NCBI GenBank assembly: GCA_963765545.1
Contig: CAVXWW010000002.1
Span: 124,001 to 188,000, forward strand
Source: JARRPM01 sp963765545
GTDB taxonomy: Bacteria > Pseudomonadota > Gammaproteobacteria > Pseudomonadales > Halieaceae
Direction of reading: 5' to 3'
DNA length: 64,000 bases
Shown here one piece after another: positions 36,054 through 45,493 of this stretch (its first letter is position 1; each line of letters begins with the position of its first letter). Made by a program: the position numbers and the translations under genes. The notes beneath the pieces were generated by a model, which had not been told where the DNA came from, made no database searches, and saw only the letters and a list, made by a program, of their open reading frames with translations.

Positions 36054-37010
36054 ATGAAGGAAACCATAAAACTGGCCGCCCGGGTGCCGCTGGAACTCGA
36101 CGGCGAGCGCCTGGACCAGGTGGCAGCTCGCCTGTTCCCGGACTACTCCCGGTCCCGTCTCCAGACCTGGATCAAGACCGGGGAGTTGCTGGTTGACGGC
36201 GAGCAGCGACGGCCCAGGGATAAGGTCAATGAGGGTGATGCGCTGGCAGTTGACGCCCAGCTGGTGCTGGAGGTGGGTTGGCAGGCCCAGGAGATCGATC
36301 TTGATCTTGTCTACGAAGACGAGAGCATACTGGTACTGAATAAACCGGCTGGGCTGGTAGTGCACCCGGCGGCGGGCCACGCCGACGGTACCCTGGTGAA
36401 CGCCTTGTTGGCCCGTGTGCCCGAGCTGGCACAGTTACCCAGGGCGGGGATCGTCCACCGCCTGGACATGGATACCTCCGGGATTATGGTGGTGGCCCGC
36501 ACGCTGAGCGCGCATCATCATCTGGTGGCACAGTTACAGTCGCGCAGCGTAAAACGGGAGTATTGTGCTGTCTGTATTGGGGCCATGACAGGCGGCGGCA
36601 CTGTAGATGCGCCTATGGGGCGGCACCCGAAGCAGCGCAAGAAAATGGCCGTTTTGTCGGCCGGTGGCAAGCCCGCGATAACCCATTACCGGGTAACCCA
36701 GCGGTTTGGCCACCACACCCGCATCGCGGTCAACCTGGAAACCGGCCGTACCCACCAGATAAGGGTGCATATGGCGCACAGGCGCTACCCGCTTGTGGGG
36801 GACCCGACCTATGGCGGCAGGCCCCGAATCCCGAAGGGCGCATCCGGTGAACTTATTGAAGCCCTGCGGTGTTTTCCACGACAGGCATTGCATGCCCAGG
36901 TGTTGGGTCTGGTGCACCCGGAGTCCGGTGAAGAGATGCGTTTTGAGTGCCCTCTACCTGCGGATATCGTCGCTTTGCTGGACATCCTTGCGCGGGAAGA
37001 CCCTGCTTGA
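36054..37010 (+). CDS. rluD: 23S rRNA pseudouridine synthase RluD
   Basis: A 318-residue enzyme with an N-terminal S4 RNA-binding domain (RLDQVAARLFPDYSRSRLQTWIKTGELLVDG) and a catalytic domain whose core motif GIVHRLDMDTSGIMVVART holds the nucleophilic Asp. The motif ETGRTHQIRVHMAHRRYPLVGD is also present. It makes pseudouridines in helix 69 of 23S rRNA and supports ribosome assembly. It is divergent from bamD, and its stop overlaps the TTG start of pgeF. Confidence 0.97.
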   Translation: MKETIKLAARVPLELDGERLDQVAARLFPDYSRSRLQTWIKTGELLVDGEQRRPRDKVNEGDALAVDAQLVLEVGWQAQEIDLDLVYEDESILVLNKPAGLVVHPAAGHADGTLVNALLARVPELAQLPRAGIVHRLDMDTSGIMVVARTLSAHHHLVAQLQSRSVKREYCAVCIGAMTGGGTVDAPMGRHPKQRKKMAVLSAGGKPAITHYRVTQRFGHHTRIAVNLETGRTHQIRVHMAHRRYPLVGDPTYGGRPRIPKGASGELIEALRCFPRQALHAQVLGLVHPESGEEMRFECPLPADIVALLDILAREDPA

Positions 37011-37774
37011 GTGACGTTGAAGTCATTCGGCCCGGCTGGCCCGCCCCGGCTAATATAGTGGCCTTCACCACAGTGCGTACCGGCGGGCGCAGCCGGGCGC
37101 CCTATGCCAGTCTCAACCTGGGCGATCATGTCGGCGATGACGGCGCAGATGTTATCGCGAACCGGTGCGCCCTGTCCCGGATACTGCCCGAGTCGAGCAA
37201 CGTGCATTGGCTGGACCAGGTGCACGGTGTCGAGGCGATTTCGGTGCCATTTACGATCACGCCCGGTGCTCCCGCGGATGCCAGTTGGAGCCGAACCCCG
37301 GGTCACGCCTGTGCGGTGCTGACTGCGGATTGCCTGCCTGTATTGTTTTGCTCGCGCGGCGGTGAAGTGGTCGCCGCAGCCCATGCGGGTTGGCGCGGCC
37401 TGCTGGGCGGAGTATTGGAAAATACGATAGCGGCGATGGACGTTGACCCAAGTCAGTTACTCGCCTGGTTGGGGCCGGCGATAGGTCCAGCGGCCTTTGA
37501 GGTAGGCGCAGAGGTCCGGGTGGCCTTTCTCGAAGCGGCCAGTCCGCTGCAGTTCGCGCAGACCGATGCCTGTTTCGCGCCCAGCGAGGCCAGGTTCGGC
37601 CACTATCTGGCTGACCTGTATGCCCTGGCCAGGTTGCGGCTGGGCGCTCTTGATCCCCGCTCTGTCTATGGTGGCGAGTGCTGTACGTATTCCGAACAGG
37701 GCCGCTTTTTCTCCTACCGGCGCGATGGTCGCACCGGTCGCATGGCCAGCCTTATCCTCATCGATTCTACTTAA
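37007..37774 (+). CDS. pgeF: Peptidoglycan editing factor PgeF (YfiH, DUF152 family)
   Basis: A 255-residue protein of the YfiH/laccase-like family. Zinc-site motifs are NVHWLDQVHG, LTADCLPVLF and AAHAGWRGLLGGVLENT. Family members act as purine nucleoside phosphorylases or deaminases, and E. coli YfiH prevents wrong amino acids entering peptidoglycan. TTG 37007 overlaps the rluD stop (TTGA). An upstream in-frame start at 36947 would lie inside rluD and encode unrelated residues. rluD-pgeF-clpB is the usual order. Confidence 0.93.
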   Translation: MSDVEVIRPGWPAPANIVAFTTVRTGGRSRAPYASLNLGDHVGDDGADVIANRCALSRILPESSNVHWLDQVHGVEAISVPFTITPGAPADASWSRTPGHACAVLTADCLPVLFCSRGGEVVAAAHAGWRGLLGGVLENTIAAMDVDPSQLLAWLGPAIGPAAFEVGAEVRVAFLEAASPLQFAQTDACFAPSEARFGHYLADLYALARLRLGALDPRSVYGGECCTYSEQGRFFSYRRDGRTGRMASLILIDST

Positions 37775-37781
37775 GCCCTCA

Positions 37782-37810
37782 CTTGAAATATGGCTATTTC
37801 GTCCCCATTT
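37782..37810 (+). promoter_or_regulatory. Sigma-32 heat-shock promoter of clpB
   Basis: CTTGAAA at 37782-37788 and CCCCATTT at 37803-37810 with a 14-base spacer match the RpoH consensus almost exactly, 60 bases before clpB. Confidence 0.9.
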
Positions 37811-37872
37811 ATGGTGCATGGAAATTGGATCTGTGCCCGTGAGCGGCGGATTACATAAGGAGACTACAGCGA

Positions 37873-40449
37873 ATGAGAATGGACAAATTGACGAATCAGT
37901 TACAGCTGGCGCTGGCGGATGCCCAGTCGCTCGCGCTGGGCAGGGACCACAACTTTATCGAGCCCGTGCACCTGTTGAGTGCGCTGCTGGACCAGCAAGG
38001 CGGCTCTACCCGGCCGTTACTGCAAAAAGCGGGGGCGAACGTGGCGGGGCTGGTGACCGGAGTCAAATCAGCGGTTGAAGCTTTGCCCACGGTCAGTGGG
38101 ACGGGGGGCGATGTCCACCTGTCCAACGATTTGGGCAAGATACTCAATGTCGCGGACAAACTCGCCCAGCAGGGCGGAGACACCTATATATCCAGCGAGT
38201 TGGTGCTTCTTGCCATGCTGGAAAGTAAAACAACGGTTGGCGAATTGCTTGTGTCCAGCCGGCTTACCACCCAGGCGCTGAAGTCATCTATAGACGAAGT
38301 CCGCGGCGGCGAGGCCGTGAGCAATCCGGAGGCGGAGGAGTCACGCCAGGCATTGGACAAATACACTATTGATCTCACAGAGCGGGCCGAGCAGGGCAAG
38401 CTGGACCCGGTGATCGGCCGGGACGACGAGATCCGGCGCACCATCCAGGTGTTGCAGCGCCGCACCAAGAACAATCCTGTGCTGATAGGCGAGCCCGGTG
38501 TGGGCAAAACCGCCATTATTGAGGGCCTGGCCCAGCGGGTGATCAATGGCGAGGTGCCCGAAGGACTCAAGGACAAGCGCATCCTGTCGCTGGACCTGGG
38601 TTCCCTGCTGGCCGGCGCCAAGTTCCGTGGTGATTTTGAAGAGCGCCTCAAGGCGGTATTGAACGAGCTTTCCAAGCAGGAAGGCCGGGTAATCCTCTTT
38701 ATTGATGAGCTGCATACCATGGTTGGCGCCGGCAAGGCCGAGGGCTCCATGGATGCCGGCAATATGCTCAAACCGGCCCTGGCGCGCGGTGAGCTGCACT
38801 GCGTCGGTGCCACCACGCTCAATGAGTACCGCCAGTATGTGGAGAAGGACGCCGCGCTGGAGCGCCGCTTCCAGAAGGTGCTGGTGGATGAGCCCAACGA
38901 GGAAGACACCATTGCCATCCTGCGGGGCCTGAAGGAGCGCTACGAGGTGCACCATGGGGTGGACATCACCGATAGCGCTATTATTGCCGCGGCCAAGCTG
39001 TCCCAGCGTTACATTACCGACCGCCAGCTTCCTGACAAGGCTATCGACCTGGTGGACGAGGCTGCCAGCCGTATTCGTATGGAAATCGACTCCAAGCCAG
39101 AGGTTATGGATAAACTGGAGCGGCGCCTGATACAGCTCAAAATAGAGCGGGAGGCGGTCAAAAAGGATACCGACGCGGCGGCGCTGAAGCAGGTGGAATT
39201 GCTGGACACTGAGATCGAGAAGGTCGAGCGCGAGTTCTCCGATCTGGAGGAGGTCTGGAAGGCGGAGAAGGCATCCGTGCAGGGCGCCGCCCATATCAAG
39301 AGTGAGCTGGAACAGGCGAAGCTTGACCTGGAAACAGCCCGGCGGGCGGGTGATCTTACCCGCATGTCCGAGCTGCAGTACGGTCGCATGCCCGAGCTGG
39401 AAAAACAGCTCACCATGGCCCAGGAATCAGAAACTCGCGACACTGTGCTGCTGCGTAACAAGGTAACAGAGGAAGAGATTGCCGAGGTTGTTTCCCGCTG
39501 GACGGGTATTCCCGTATCCAAAATGATGGAGGGCGACCGGGAAAAGCTGCTGCGCATGGAGTCAGCGTTGCACAACCGCGTCGTGGGCCAGGATGAGGCC
39601 GTGGTTGCCGTGTCCAATGCGGTGCGCCGCTCCAGGGCCGGTTTGTCCGACCCCAAGCGACCCAATGGCTCATTCCTGTTTCTCGGCCCCACCGGGGTCG
39701 GTAAGACTGAACTGTGCAAGGCCCTGGCGGATTTCCTGTTTGATAGTGAAGACGCGATGGTACGCATCGACATGTCCGAGTTTATGGAGAAACACTCCGT
39801 GGCCCGGATGATAGGTGCCCCCCCGGGATATGTCGGTTACGAGGAAGGCGGCTACCTGACCGAGGCCGTGCGTCGCAGGCCATACTCACTGCTGCTGCTG
39901 GATGAGGTGGAGAAAGCCCATCCCGATGTATTCAATATCCTGTTGCAGGTGCTTGAGGACGGCCGTCTGACCGATGGCCAGGGTCGAACGGTGGATTTTC
40001 GCAACACGGTAGTGGTGATGACCTCGAACCTGGGGTCGGACCTGATCCAGGAAATGGCGGGAGAGGACAATTACGAGGCGATGAAAAACGCCGTGATGAA
40101 TGTGGTTGGCAGTCATTTCCGACCGGAATTCATCAACCGTATTGACGAGTCGGTGGTATTCCACCCGCTGGCGCAGGACCAGATACGCGGTATCGCCGAG
40201 ATCCAGTTGGGCTCGCTGAAGCAGCGCCTGGCAGAGCGTGAGCTGGAGCTGGAGTTGAGCCCGGCCTTTCTGGACCACCTGGTGGCCGCCGGCTATGACC
40301 CGGTCTATGGAGCCCGTCCTCTGAAGCGCGCTATACAGCAGCAACTGGAGAACCCTCTGGCGCAGCAGATCCTGTCGGGTGATTTCGAGCCCGGGCAGAC
40401 CGTCGTGGTTGATTTCGATGGTGAGAGCGCGACGTTCACGACCAGGTAA
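37873..40449 (+). CDS. clpB: ATP-dependent disaggregase ClpB
   Basis: An 858-residue Hsp100 protein with the full layout: N-terminal Clp repeats (residues 1-145), first AAA+ module with Walker A GEPGVGKT near 205, coiled-coil middle domain about 405-525, second AAA+ module with GPTGVGKT near 606, and the C-terminal domain. With DnaK it rescues aggregated proteins. AAGGAG precedes ATG 37873; ATG 37879 is a second option. The sigma-32 promoter upstream predicts strong heat induction. Confidence 0.98.
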   Translation: MRMDKLTNQLQLALADAQSLALGRDHNFIEPVHLLSALLDQQGGSTRPLLQKAGANVAGLVTGVKSAVEALPTVSGTGGDVHLSNDLGKILNVADKLAQQGGDTYISSELVLLAMLESKTTVGELLVSSRLTTQALKSSIDEVRGGEAVSNPEAEESRQALDKYTIDLTERAEQGKLDPVIGRDDEIRRTIQVLQRRTKNNPVLIGEPGVGKTAIIEGLAQRVINGEVPEGLKDKRILSLDLGSLLAGAKFRGDFEERLKAVLNELSKQEGRVILFIDELHTMVGAGKAEGSMDAGNMLKPALARGELHCVGATTLNEYRQYVEKDAALERRFQKVLVDEPNEEDTIAILRGLKERYEVHHGVDITDSAIIAAAKLSQRYITDRQLPDKAIDLVDEAASRIRMEIDSKPEVMDKLERRLIQLKIEREAVKKDTDAAALKQVELLDTEIEKVEREFSDLEEVWKAEKASVQGAAHIKSELEQAKLDLETARRAGDLTRMSELQYGRMPELEKQLTMAQESETRDTVLLRNKVTEEEIAEVVSRWTGIPVSKMMEGDREKLLRMESALHNRVVGQDEAVVAVSNAVRRSRAGLSDPKRPNGSFLFLGPTGVGKTELCKALADFLFDSEDAMVRIDMSEFMEKHSVARMIGAPPGYVGYEEGGYLTEAVRRRPYSLLLLDEVEKAHPDVFNILLQVLEDGRLTDGQGRTVDFRNTVVVMTSNLGSDLIQEMAGEDNYEAMKNAVMNVVGSHFRPEFINRIDESVVFHPLAQDQIRGIAEIQLGSLKQRLAERELELELSPAFLDHLVAAGYDPVYGARPLKRAIQQQLENPLAQQILSGDFEPGQTVVVDFDGESATFTTR

Positions 40450-40575
40450 GCGGGACCTCGTTGCGCGAATGTCTCCCCGGACCCGTTAGCTGGAACCAGG
40501 CCCCACAACAGATATTTCTACATTGCGCCGAGCAACCCGAGTGATGTGCGATGAGCGTTGTCTGGCTGTGGCGGC

Positions 40576-41031
40576 CTAGTTGCAGTGGACCGCGATAACG
40601 TCCATTGCCTGTTTCCGCTGAATTTCCTTTTCCTCCTCACTGAGCGGCCGCAGTTCGCCCTGGTCATTGCGGATCTGGATGCGGACTTTGGTGTTGAGGG
40701 TTTCGAGGTTCTCCTGGGCTCGCTGGCATTGCTCAGCGTTCTTCTGCATCTCTTTCGGCTTGGTATCAACCGTGGTGAACTCATTCCGCACAGTGGGCTC
40801 CGTAGTGGCAGGAACCGCGCCCTCGTCACCGTCTACCTGGCGTGCGAGGCTGGACCCTGTGGTAATGACTTCATAGGGTGTCCCTATGGGGGGTGGCCTG
40901 TCACTGTGAACCGGGTTGCCCCTGTCATCTTGCCAGCGGTAATAGGTTTTTTCCGCGTGGGCGTAAAGCCCGGTGGTGACCAGAGCTGTAAATGTTACGC
41001 AAGCGAGCCATGTCCGGGTTAACCGTTTCAC
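40576..41031 (-). CDS. DUF4124 domain exported protein
   Basis: A 151-residue protein with signal peptide (MKRLTRTWLACVTFTALVTTGLYAHA) and the DUF4124 signature KTYYRWQDDRGNPVHSDRPP directly after it. The remainder is a charged helical region with Cys in AEQCQRAQ and at the end (HCN). DUF4124 proteins are common in gammaproteobacteria and have no established function. It is convergent with clpB. Confidence 0.85.
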   Translation of the reverse strand: MKRLTRTWLACVTFTALVTTGLYAHAEKTYYRWQDDRGNPVHSDRPPPIGTPYEVITTGSSLARQVDGDEGAVPATTEPTVRNEFTTVDTKPKEMQKNAEQCQRAQENLETLNTKVRIQIRNDQGELRPLSEEEKEIQRKQAMDVIAVHCN

Positions 41032-41531
41032 GTCCCATACTCCCCTTTGTTATCCCCATTTTGCACCTAAAGTACCCCACTGGTCCCCCTTAGGCAATGC
41101 GCTTTGTACCGCTTGTGAAGCGCTTCTCGTTCTGCGCACCGGTTGACTTTGGGGCGGATCATGCGAACAATAGGCAGGTCTTTCAAATGGCAACGGCTAA
41201 CGTCGAGTACCCTCGATCTCTGGCCCACTGTCCCGATCCGATTATTCGGGGTCAGCTGTTTGTTAGTCCCGTATTCAATCTGGGCCTCATAGGCCGGGTT
41301 GAGGGCCAGACACTGCGCTATCCCGCAGGGCGACCGATACACGGGTGTTCGTGATCGTATATCCCCCCAAGGAGCGTCTGCGGGGGTGTTCGCGGGCAGT
41401 GTATCGAGCTTTAAAGGGGTGGCGTCGCCTACCGAGGGCCTTTCAGGGCCTGTCAGAAGCAACGTCCACACATGATCAGAAACGTTCCGGCGAGGGTTAC
41501 GCGCCGGGCGTTTTATTATGGGAGAAGTATT
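41032..41531 (+). other. 500-base gap upstream of ilvI
   Basis: No convincing gene. The minus strand has a 134-codon open frame (41067-41471) with no clear ribosome-binding site and no recognised family. TTGACT at 41143-41148 with a weak AACAAT-like box 18 bases on could be a promoter. A GC-rich hairpin and T-rich tract lie at 41487-41517. No leader peptide rich in Ile, Leu or Val codons is apparent. Confidence 0.5.
41487..41517 (+). promoter_or_regulatory. Terminator-like hairpin before ilvI
   Basis: CCGGCG at 41487-41492 and CGCCGG at 41502-41507 form a 6-bp GC stem with a 9-base loop, followed closely by TTTTATT and then the ilvI ribosome-binding site at 41520-41524. It could be an attenuator; the short stem keeps confidence low. 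Confidence 0.35.
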
Positions 41532-43277
41532 GTGGAGTTGTTATCCGGTGGCGAGATGATCGCCCGCGCTTTGGAAGATGAGGGTGTCGAGTATATTTTC
41601 GGCTATCCCGGCGGCGCTGTTTTACATATTTATGACGCCCTGTTCAAGGACTGCAAGGTCCCCCATGTCCTTGTCAGGCATGAACAGGCAGCCACGCACG
41701 CGGCTGACGGTTATGCCAGGGCCACCGGCAAGCCCGGAGTGGTGCTTGTCACCTCCGGCCCGGGTGCCACCAACGCTATAACCGGTATTGCCACAGCCTA
41801 CATGGATTCCATACCCATGGTGGTTTTCTCCGGCCAGGTCCAGAGCCACCTGATCGGCGAAGACGCGTTCCAGGAAACCGATATGATCGGTATTTCCCGT
41901 CCCATCGTGAAACACAGTTTTATGGTCAAGAGCGCTGAAGATATCCCGGGCATGATCAAGAAGGCGTTCTATATTGCCGCCACGGGTCGTCCGGGGCCGG
42001 TGGTGATAGACATTCCCAAAGACCTTACCCGGCCCGATGAAAAATTCGAGTACAGTTACCCGGCTACAGTAAAAATGCGCTCCTATGCCCCCGCCCAGCG
42101 CGGCCATACGGGCCAGATCAAGAAAGCGGCGAAGCTGTTGCTGTCTGCCAAGCGGCCGATGATCTATGCCGGTGGCGGGGTGATCCAGGGGGAGGGCAGC
42201 GAACTGCTGACCCGCCTGGCCCGGGAGTTGAACTATCCGGTTACCAATACCCTGATGGGCCTGGGCGCTTTCCCGGCCACGGACCGCCAGTTTCTCGGCA
42301 TGCTGGGAATGCACGGGTTTTACGAGGCCAATATGGCCATGCACCACAGTGACGTGATTCTTGCTATTGGAGCCCGCTTCGATGATCGGGTAACCAATAC
42401 CGTCAGCAAGTTCTGTCCGGGGGCAAAGATTATCCATGTGGATGTCGATCCCGCCTCAATTTCAAAAACCGTGCCGGCGGACATCCCCATCGTGGGGCCG
42501 GTTGGTTCGGTGCTTGTAGAGCTGCTGACACAGCTTGCTGCCATGCGGGAAAAGGAGGGCGACCTGCCGGACCAGGGGGCGCTGGAGCGCTGGTGGCAGC
42601 AGATTGAAGAGTGGCGCGCCTCGCATGGCCTGTGGACCGGGCGTCGTTATGGCGAGAGCAAGATGATAATGCCGCAACAGGTGATTGAAAGCCTGTACCG
42701 CGCCACCGGTGGCAATGCTTATGTCACCTCCGACGTCGGCCAGCACCAGATGTTCGCCGCCCAGTATTACCGGTTCGACCAGCCACGGCGCTGGATCAAT
42801 TCGGGGGGGCTGGGCACCATGGGTTTCGGCCTGCCGGCGGCAATGGGGGTGCAACTCGCCTTTCCGGATATGGACGTGGCCTGTGTCACGGGGGAGGGCA
42901 GCATCCAGATGAATATCCAGGAGCTCTCCACCTGTACCCAGTACAAAACGCCGGTGAAGATCATCAACCTGAGAAACAATTACCTGGGCATGGTCAAGCA
43001 GTGGCAGGACATGCAGTACGAGGGGCGTTACGCCATGAGCACCTACGAGGATTCCCTGCCTGACTTTGTCAAGCTGATGGAGGCTTATGGCCATGTGGGG
43101 ATGCAGGTGACAGAGCTGTCCGAACTGGACGCGAAAATGGAGGAGGCCTTTGCCATGAAGGACAAACTGGTTTTCCTCGATATCATCATCGACCCGATGG
43201 AGCATGTTTACCCTATGCACATTGCACCTAATGGCTCGATGAAAGATATGTGGCTCAGCAAGAACGAGAGGACCTGA
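41532..43277 (+). CDS. ilvI: Acetolactate synthase large subunit (IlvI/IlvB type)
   Basis: A 581-residue thiamine-diphosphate enzyme making acetolactate or acetohydroxybutyrate, the first common step of valine, leucine and isoleucine synthesis. Motifs are FGYPGGAVLHIYDAL, the cofactor glutamate in VRHEQAATHAADGYARATG, and the ThDP-binding region GEGSIQMNIQELSTCTQY. GTG 41532 has GGAG seven bases upstream and gives the family start MELLSGGEM; the longer frame from 41472 does not. ilvH follows after one base. Confidence 0.96.
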   Translation: MELLSGGEMIARALEDEGVEYIFGYPGGAVLHIYDALFKDCKVPHVLVRHEQAATHAADGYARATGKPGVVLVTSGPGATNAITGIATAYMDSIPMVVFSGQVQSHLIGEDAFQETDMIGISRPIVKHSFMVKSAEDIPGMIKKAFYIAATGRPGPVVIDIPKDLTRPDEKFEYSYPATVKMRSYAPAQRGHTGQIKKAAKLLLSAKRPMIYAGGGVIQGEGSELLTRLARELNYPVTNTLMGLGAFPATDRQFLGMLGMHGFYEANMAMHHSDVILAIGARFDDRVTNTVSKFCPGAKIIHVDVDPASISKTVPADIPIVGPVGSVLVELLTQLAAMREKEGDLPDQGALERWWQQIEEWRASHGLWTGRRYGESKMIMPQQVIESLYRATGGNAYVTSDVGQHQMFAAQYYRFDQPRRWINSGGLGTMGFGLPAAMGVQLAFPDMDVACVTGEGSIQMNIQELSTCTQYKTPVKIINLRNNYLGMVKQWQDMQYEGRYAMSTYEDSLPDFVKLMEAYGHVGMQVTELSELDAKMEEAFAMKDKLVFLDIIIDPMEHVYPMHIAPNGSMKDMWLSKNERT

Positions 43278-43278
43278 C

Positions 43279-43770
43279 ATGCGGCGCATTATTTCTATGT
43301 TGATGGAGAATGAACCCGGTGCCTTGTCCCGCGTTATTGGCCTGTTTTCCCAGCGTGGCTATAACATTGAAACGCTCAATGTGGCTCCCACGGATGACCC
43401 GACCCTGTCGCGACTGACCCTTACCACGGTTGGCGATGACAAGCAGATCGAACAGATAACCAAGCACCTGAACAAGCTGGTAGATGTTGTAAAGCTGGTA
43501 GATCTCACCGAGGGCGCCCATATCGAGCGGGACCTGATGCTGATTAAGGTTCGCGCGCAGGGCTTGCACAGGGACGAGGTGAAGCGCACCACGGACATAT
43601 TCCGCGGCCAGATCGTCGACGTGGGACCTAATGTCTATACGATCCAGCTGGCCGGCACCAGCGACAAACTCGATTCCTTTGTCGCTGCAATGGGCGACGT
43701 GGACATACTGGAAGTCGTGCGTTCCGGGGTTGCTGGTATTTCCCGTGGGGAGAAAGTGCTCAGCCTGTAG
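43279..43770 (+). CDS. ilvH: Acetolactate synthase regulatory small subunit
   Basis: A 163-residue protein, the same length as E. coli IlvH, with an N-terminal ACT domain (RRIISMLMENEPGALSRVIGLFSQRGYNIETLNVAPT) that binds valine for feedback control, and the C-terminal activation domain. It follows ilvI directly, so the holoenzyme subunits are made together. Confidence 0.97.
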   Translation: MRRIISMLMENEPGALSRVIGLFSQRGYNIETLNVAPTDDPTLSRLTLTTVGDDKQIEQITKHLNKLVDVVKLVDLTEGAHIERDLMLIKVRAQGLHRDEVKRTTDIFRGQIVDVGPNVYTIQLAGTSDKLDSFVAAMGDVDILEVVRSGVAGISRGEKVLSL

Positions 43771-43813
43771 GCATAAGCCCGCTCGCAGCTGGTGTAAGAG
43801 TCGCGGTGAGCTG

Positions 43814-45280
43814 CTAGTGCCCGCGACGGGCTTCCATGCGTTTCAATATGGTGCTCATAAATCGGCGATAGAGGTCCATGCCCAGATATTTGTCCTCAAT
43901 CCCCCTGTCTATGTTGGGGTTATCGTTGACCTCGATTACGCAGCCTTTGCCGTCTCTTTCCTTGATGTCTACCCCATACAGGCTGTTGCCTATGGGCTTT
44001 GTTGCCCGCAATGCGGTGTCCATGACTGAGTGCGGCACATCGGCAATGGGGAGCGTATCGAACCCCCCCGAGTCGGTGCGGCTGCCGTGCCGGTAGATCT
44101 GCCAATGATTCCTGACCATGTAATACCTGCAGGCGAACAGCGGCTGGTCGTCGAGCACGCCGATGCGCCAGTCGAAGTCCGTGTAAAGAAACTCCTGGGC
44201 CAGCAACAGGGTGGAGTGGCGAAACAGCTTTTTACAAATTTCGGCCAGCTGCGTGGCGTCTCCGGCTTTCTCTACGCCCCTGGAAAATGCTCCGTCCGGA
44301 ATCTTCACCACAATAGGGAAGCCCAGCGTCCGCTCAAGCTCGCCCAGTTGGGCGGGCTGGTCTTTGTATAATACTACCGTCTTAGGAGTGGGAACCCTGT
44401 GGATCCTGAACAGGTCTGCCAGGTAGATTTTGTTGGTACAGCGCAGTATCGAATTGCTGTCATCAATGGTAACCAGACCTTCGTTCTCGGCTTTCTTGGC
44501 AAAGCGATAGGTATAGTGGTCTATGTTAGTGGTGGTGCGGATAAACAGGCCATCGTATTCGGGCAGGCGCAGGTAGTCCCGAAGGCGAATAACCTCGCAA
44601 TCGATTCCCATTTCCTTCCCTGCCCGGATAAAGCGCTTCAGGGCACCCTTGTTGGACGGCGGCATGGATTCCTCCGCATCGCAAAGAATGGCGAGGTCGT
44701 AGCGCGCAGCCTTCTTTTTCCGTCCTGGTCGCCATACCTTTCGGCTGAATACTTCAAGCGCGGCGCCAAACTGCTCTGCCTGTTCCCCGCCCAATTGCCC
44801 CGGCGATCTCGGCTTAAGGCTGGAGATCTCCCAGCGCTTGCGAAAGCGCAGCGTAATTTCGAGGATAGGGCAGGGAAAGCTCTCAAATAATTTTCCCGAC
44901 AGGTCGTTGTAGCGACTGTCATGAGCTCGCCCGAAAAAGCTGTAAACAATTACTGGTTCAGCCGGGTCAGTCTCGAGCAGGGACTTATATATATCCTCGC
45001 CAAAATCATCTATATGGATACGGTAAAGTGCGCGTTTGCTCAGGTCATTGAGCGTGCGCACTGAAGGTATAACATTGTGTCCACGGGCTTCCGCCAGCAG
45101 TGAACAATAGTAACCCTCCGAGAGGTAATCGAAGTTACGGCACAGGTTGATGATGCGGGTTCGAGGTGCTGTATGTAAATCTCCGCTGTTCATGTATTCG
45201 GTAAAGTCGATGACCTGCTCGGCGGGGTAGTAAGGTGCCCAGTCCTTCAGGCTGTGGATGACGATGAGAGCTTGTGACAT
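43814..45280 (-). CDS. RimK-like ATP-grasp ligase with RLAN N-terminal domain
   Basis: A 488-residue protein. The N-terminal 180 or so residues resemble the RimK-like ATP-grasp N-terminal (RLAN) domain; the C-terminal half is an ATP-grasp fold with LGFPIVVKIPDGAFSRGVEKAGD (nucleotide loop) and the metal-binding EVNDNPNIDRG near the end. Such enzymes join an amino acid to a carboxylate or peptide using ATP. Substrate unknown. The frame reaches 45334, but ATG at 45278-45280 gives the natural start MSQALIVIHSLKDW. It is divergent from the GNAT-C39 gene across a 213-base gap, and the two plus DUF1704 form a recurring association. Confidence 0.85.
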   Translation of the reverse strand: MSQALIVIHSLKDWAPYYPAEQVIDFTEYMNSGDLHTAPRTRIINLCRNFDYLSEGYYCSLLAEARGHNVIPSVRTLNDLSKRALYRIHIDDFGEDIYKSLLETDPAEPVIVYSFFGRAHDSRYNDLSGKLFESFPCPILEITLRFRKRWEISSLKPRSPGQLGGEQAEQFGAALEVFSRKVWRPGRKKKAARYDLAILCDAEESMPPSNKGALKRFIRAGKEMGIDCEVIRLRDYLRLPEYDGLFIRTTTNIDHYTYRFAKKAENEGLVTIDDSNSILRCTNKIYLADLFRIHRVPTPKTVVLYKDQPAQLGELERTLGFPIVVKIPDGAFSRGVEKAGDATQLAEICKKLFRHSTLLLAQEFLYTDFDWRIGVLDDQPLFACRYYMVRNHWQIYRHGSRTDSGGFDTLPIADVPHSVMDTALRATKPIGNSLYGVDIKERDGKGCVIEVNDNPNIDRGIEDKYLGMDLYRRFMSTILKRMEARRGH

Positions 45281-45493
45281 GGGGCGGATCCTGGCCTTTA
45301 GAGTAGGCGCCAAAGGTGCAATAAAACCCGGCAAGTATTTTACAGTGCTTGCTGGCAGTCAATTGGCGCCCGGGATATATTTCACATGTCAAATCTGGAG
45401 CAAGCATGAACGCCCAAACACAACTCGCCAGTTCGCCGGGCAGAGCCTCTTGTCAGGCGTGAAGGTATTCTCCGTGAGATCCCAGGCTAGCGC

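Noticed and set aside
41067..41471. A 134-codon open frame on the minus strand between the DUF4124 gene and ilvI
   Set aside because: No ribosome-binding site, no recognised domain and no signal peptide; mentioned in the gap entry only.
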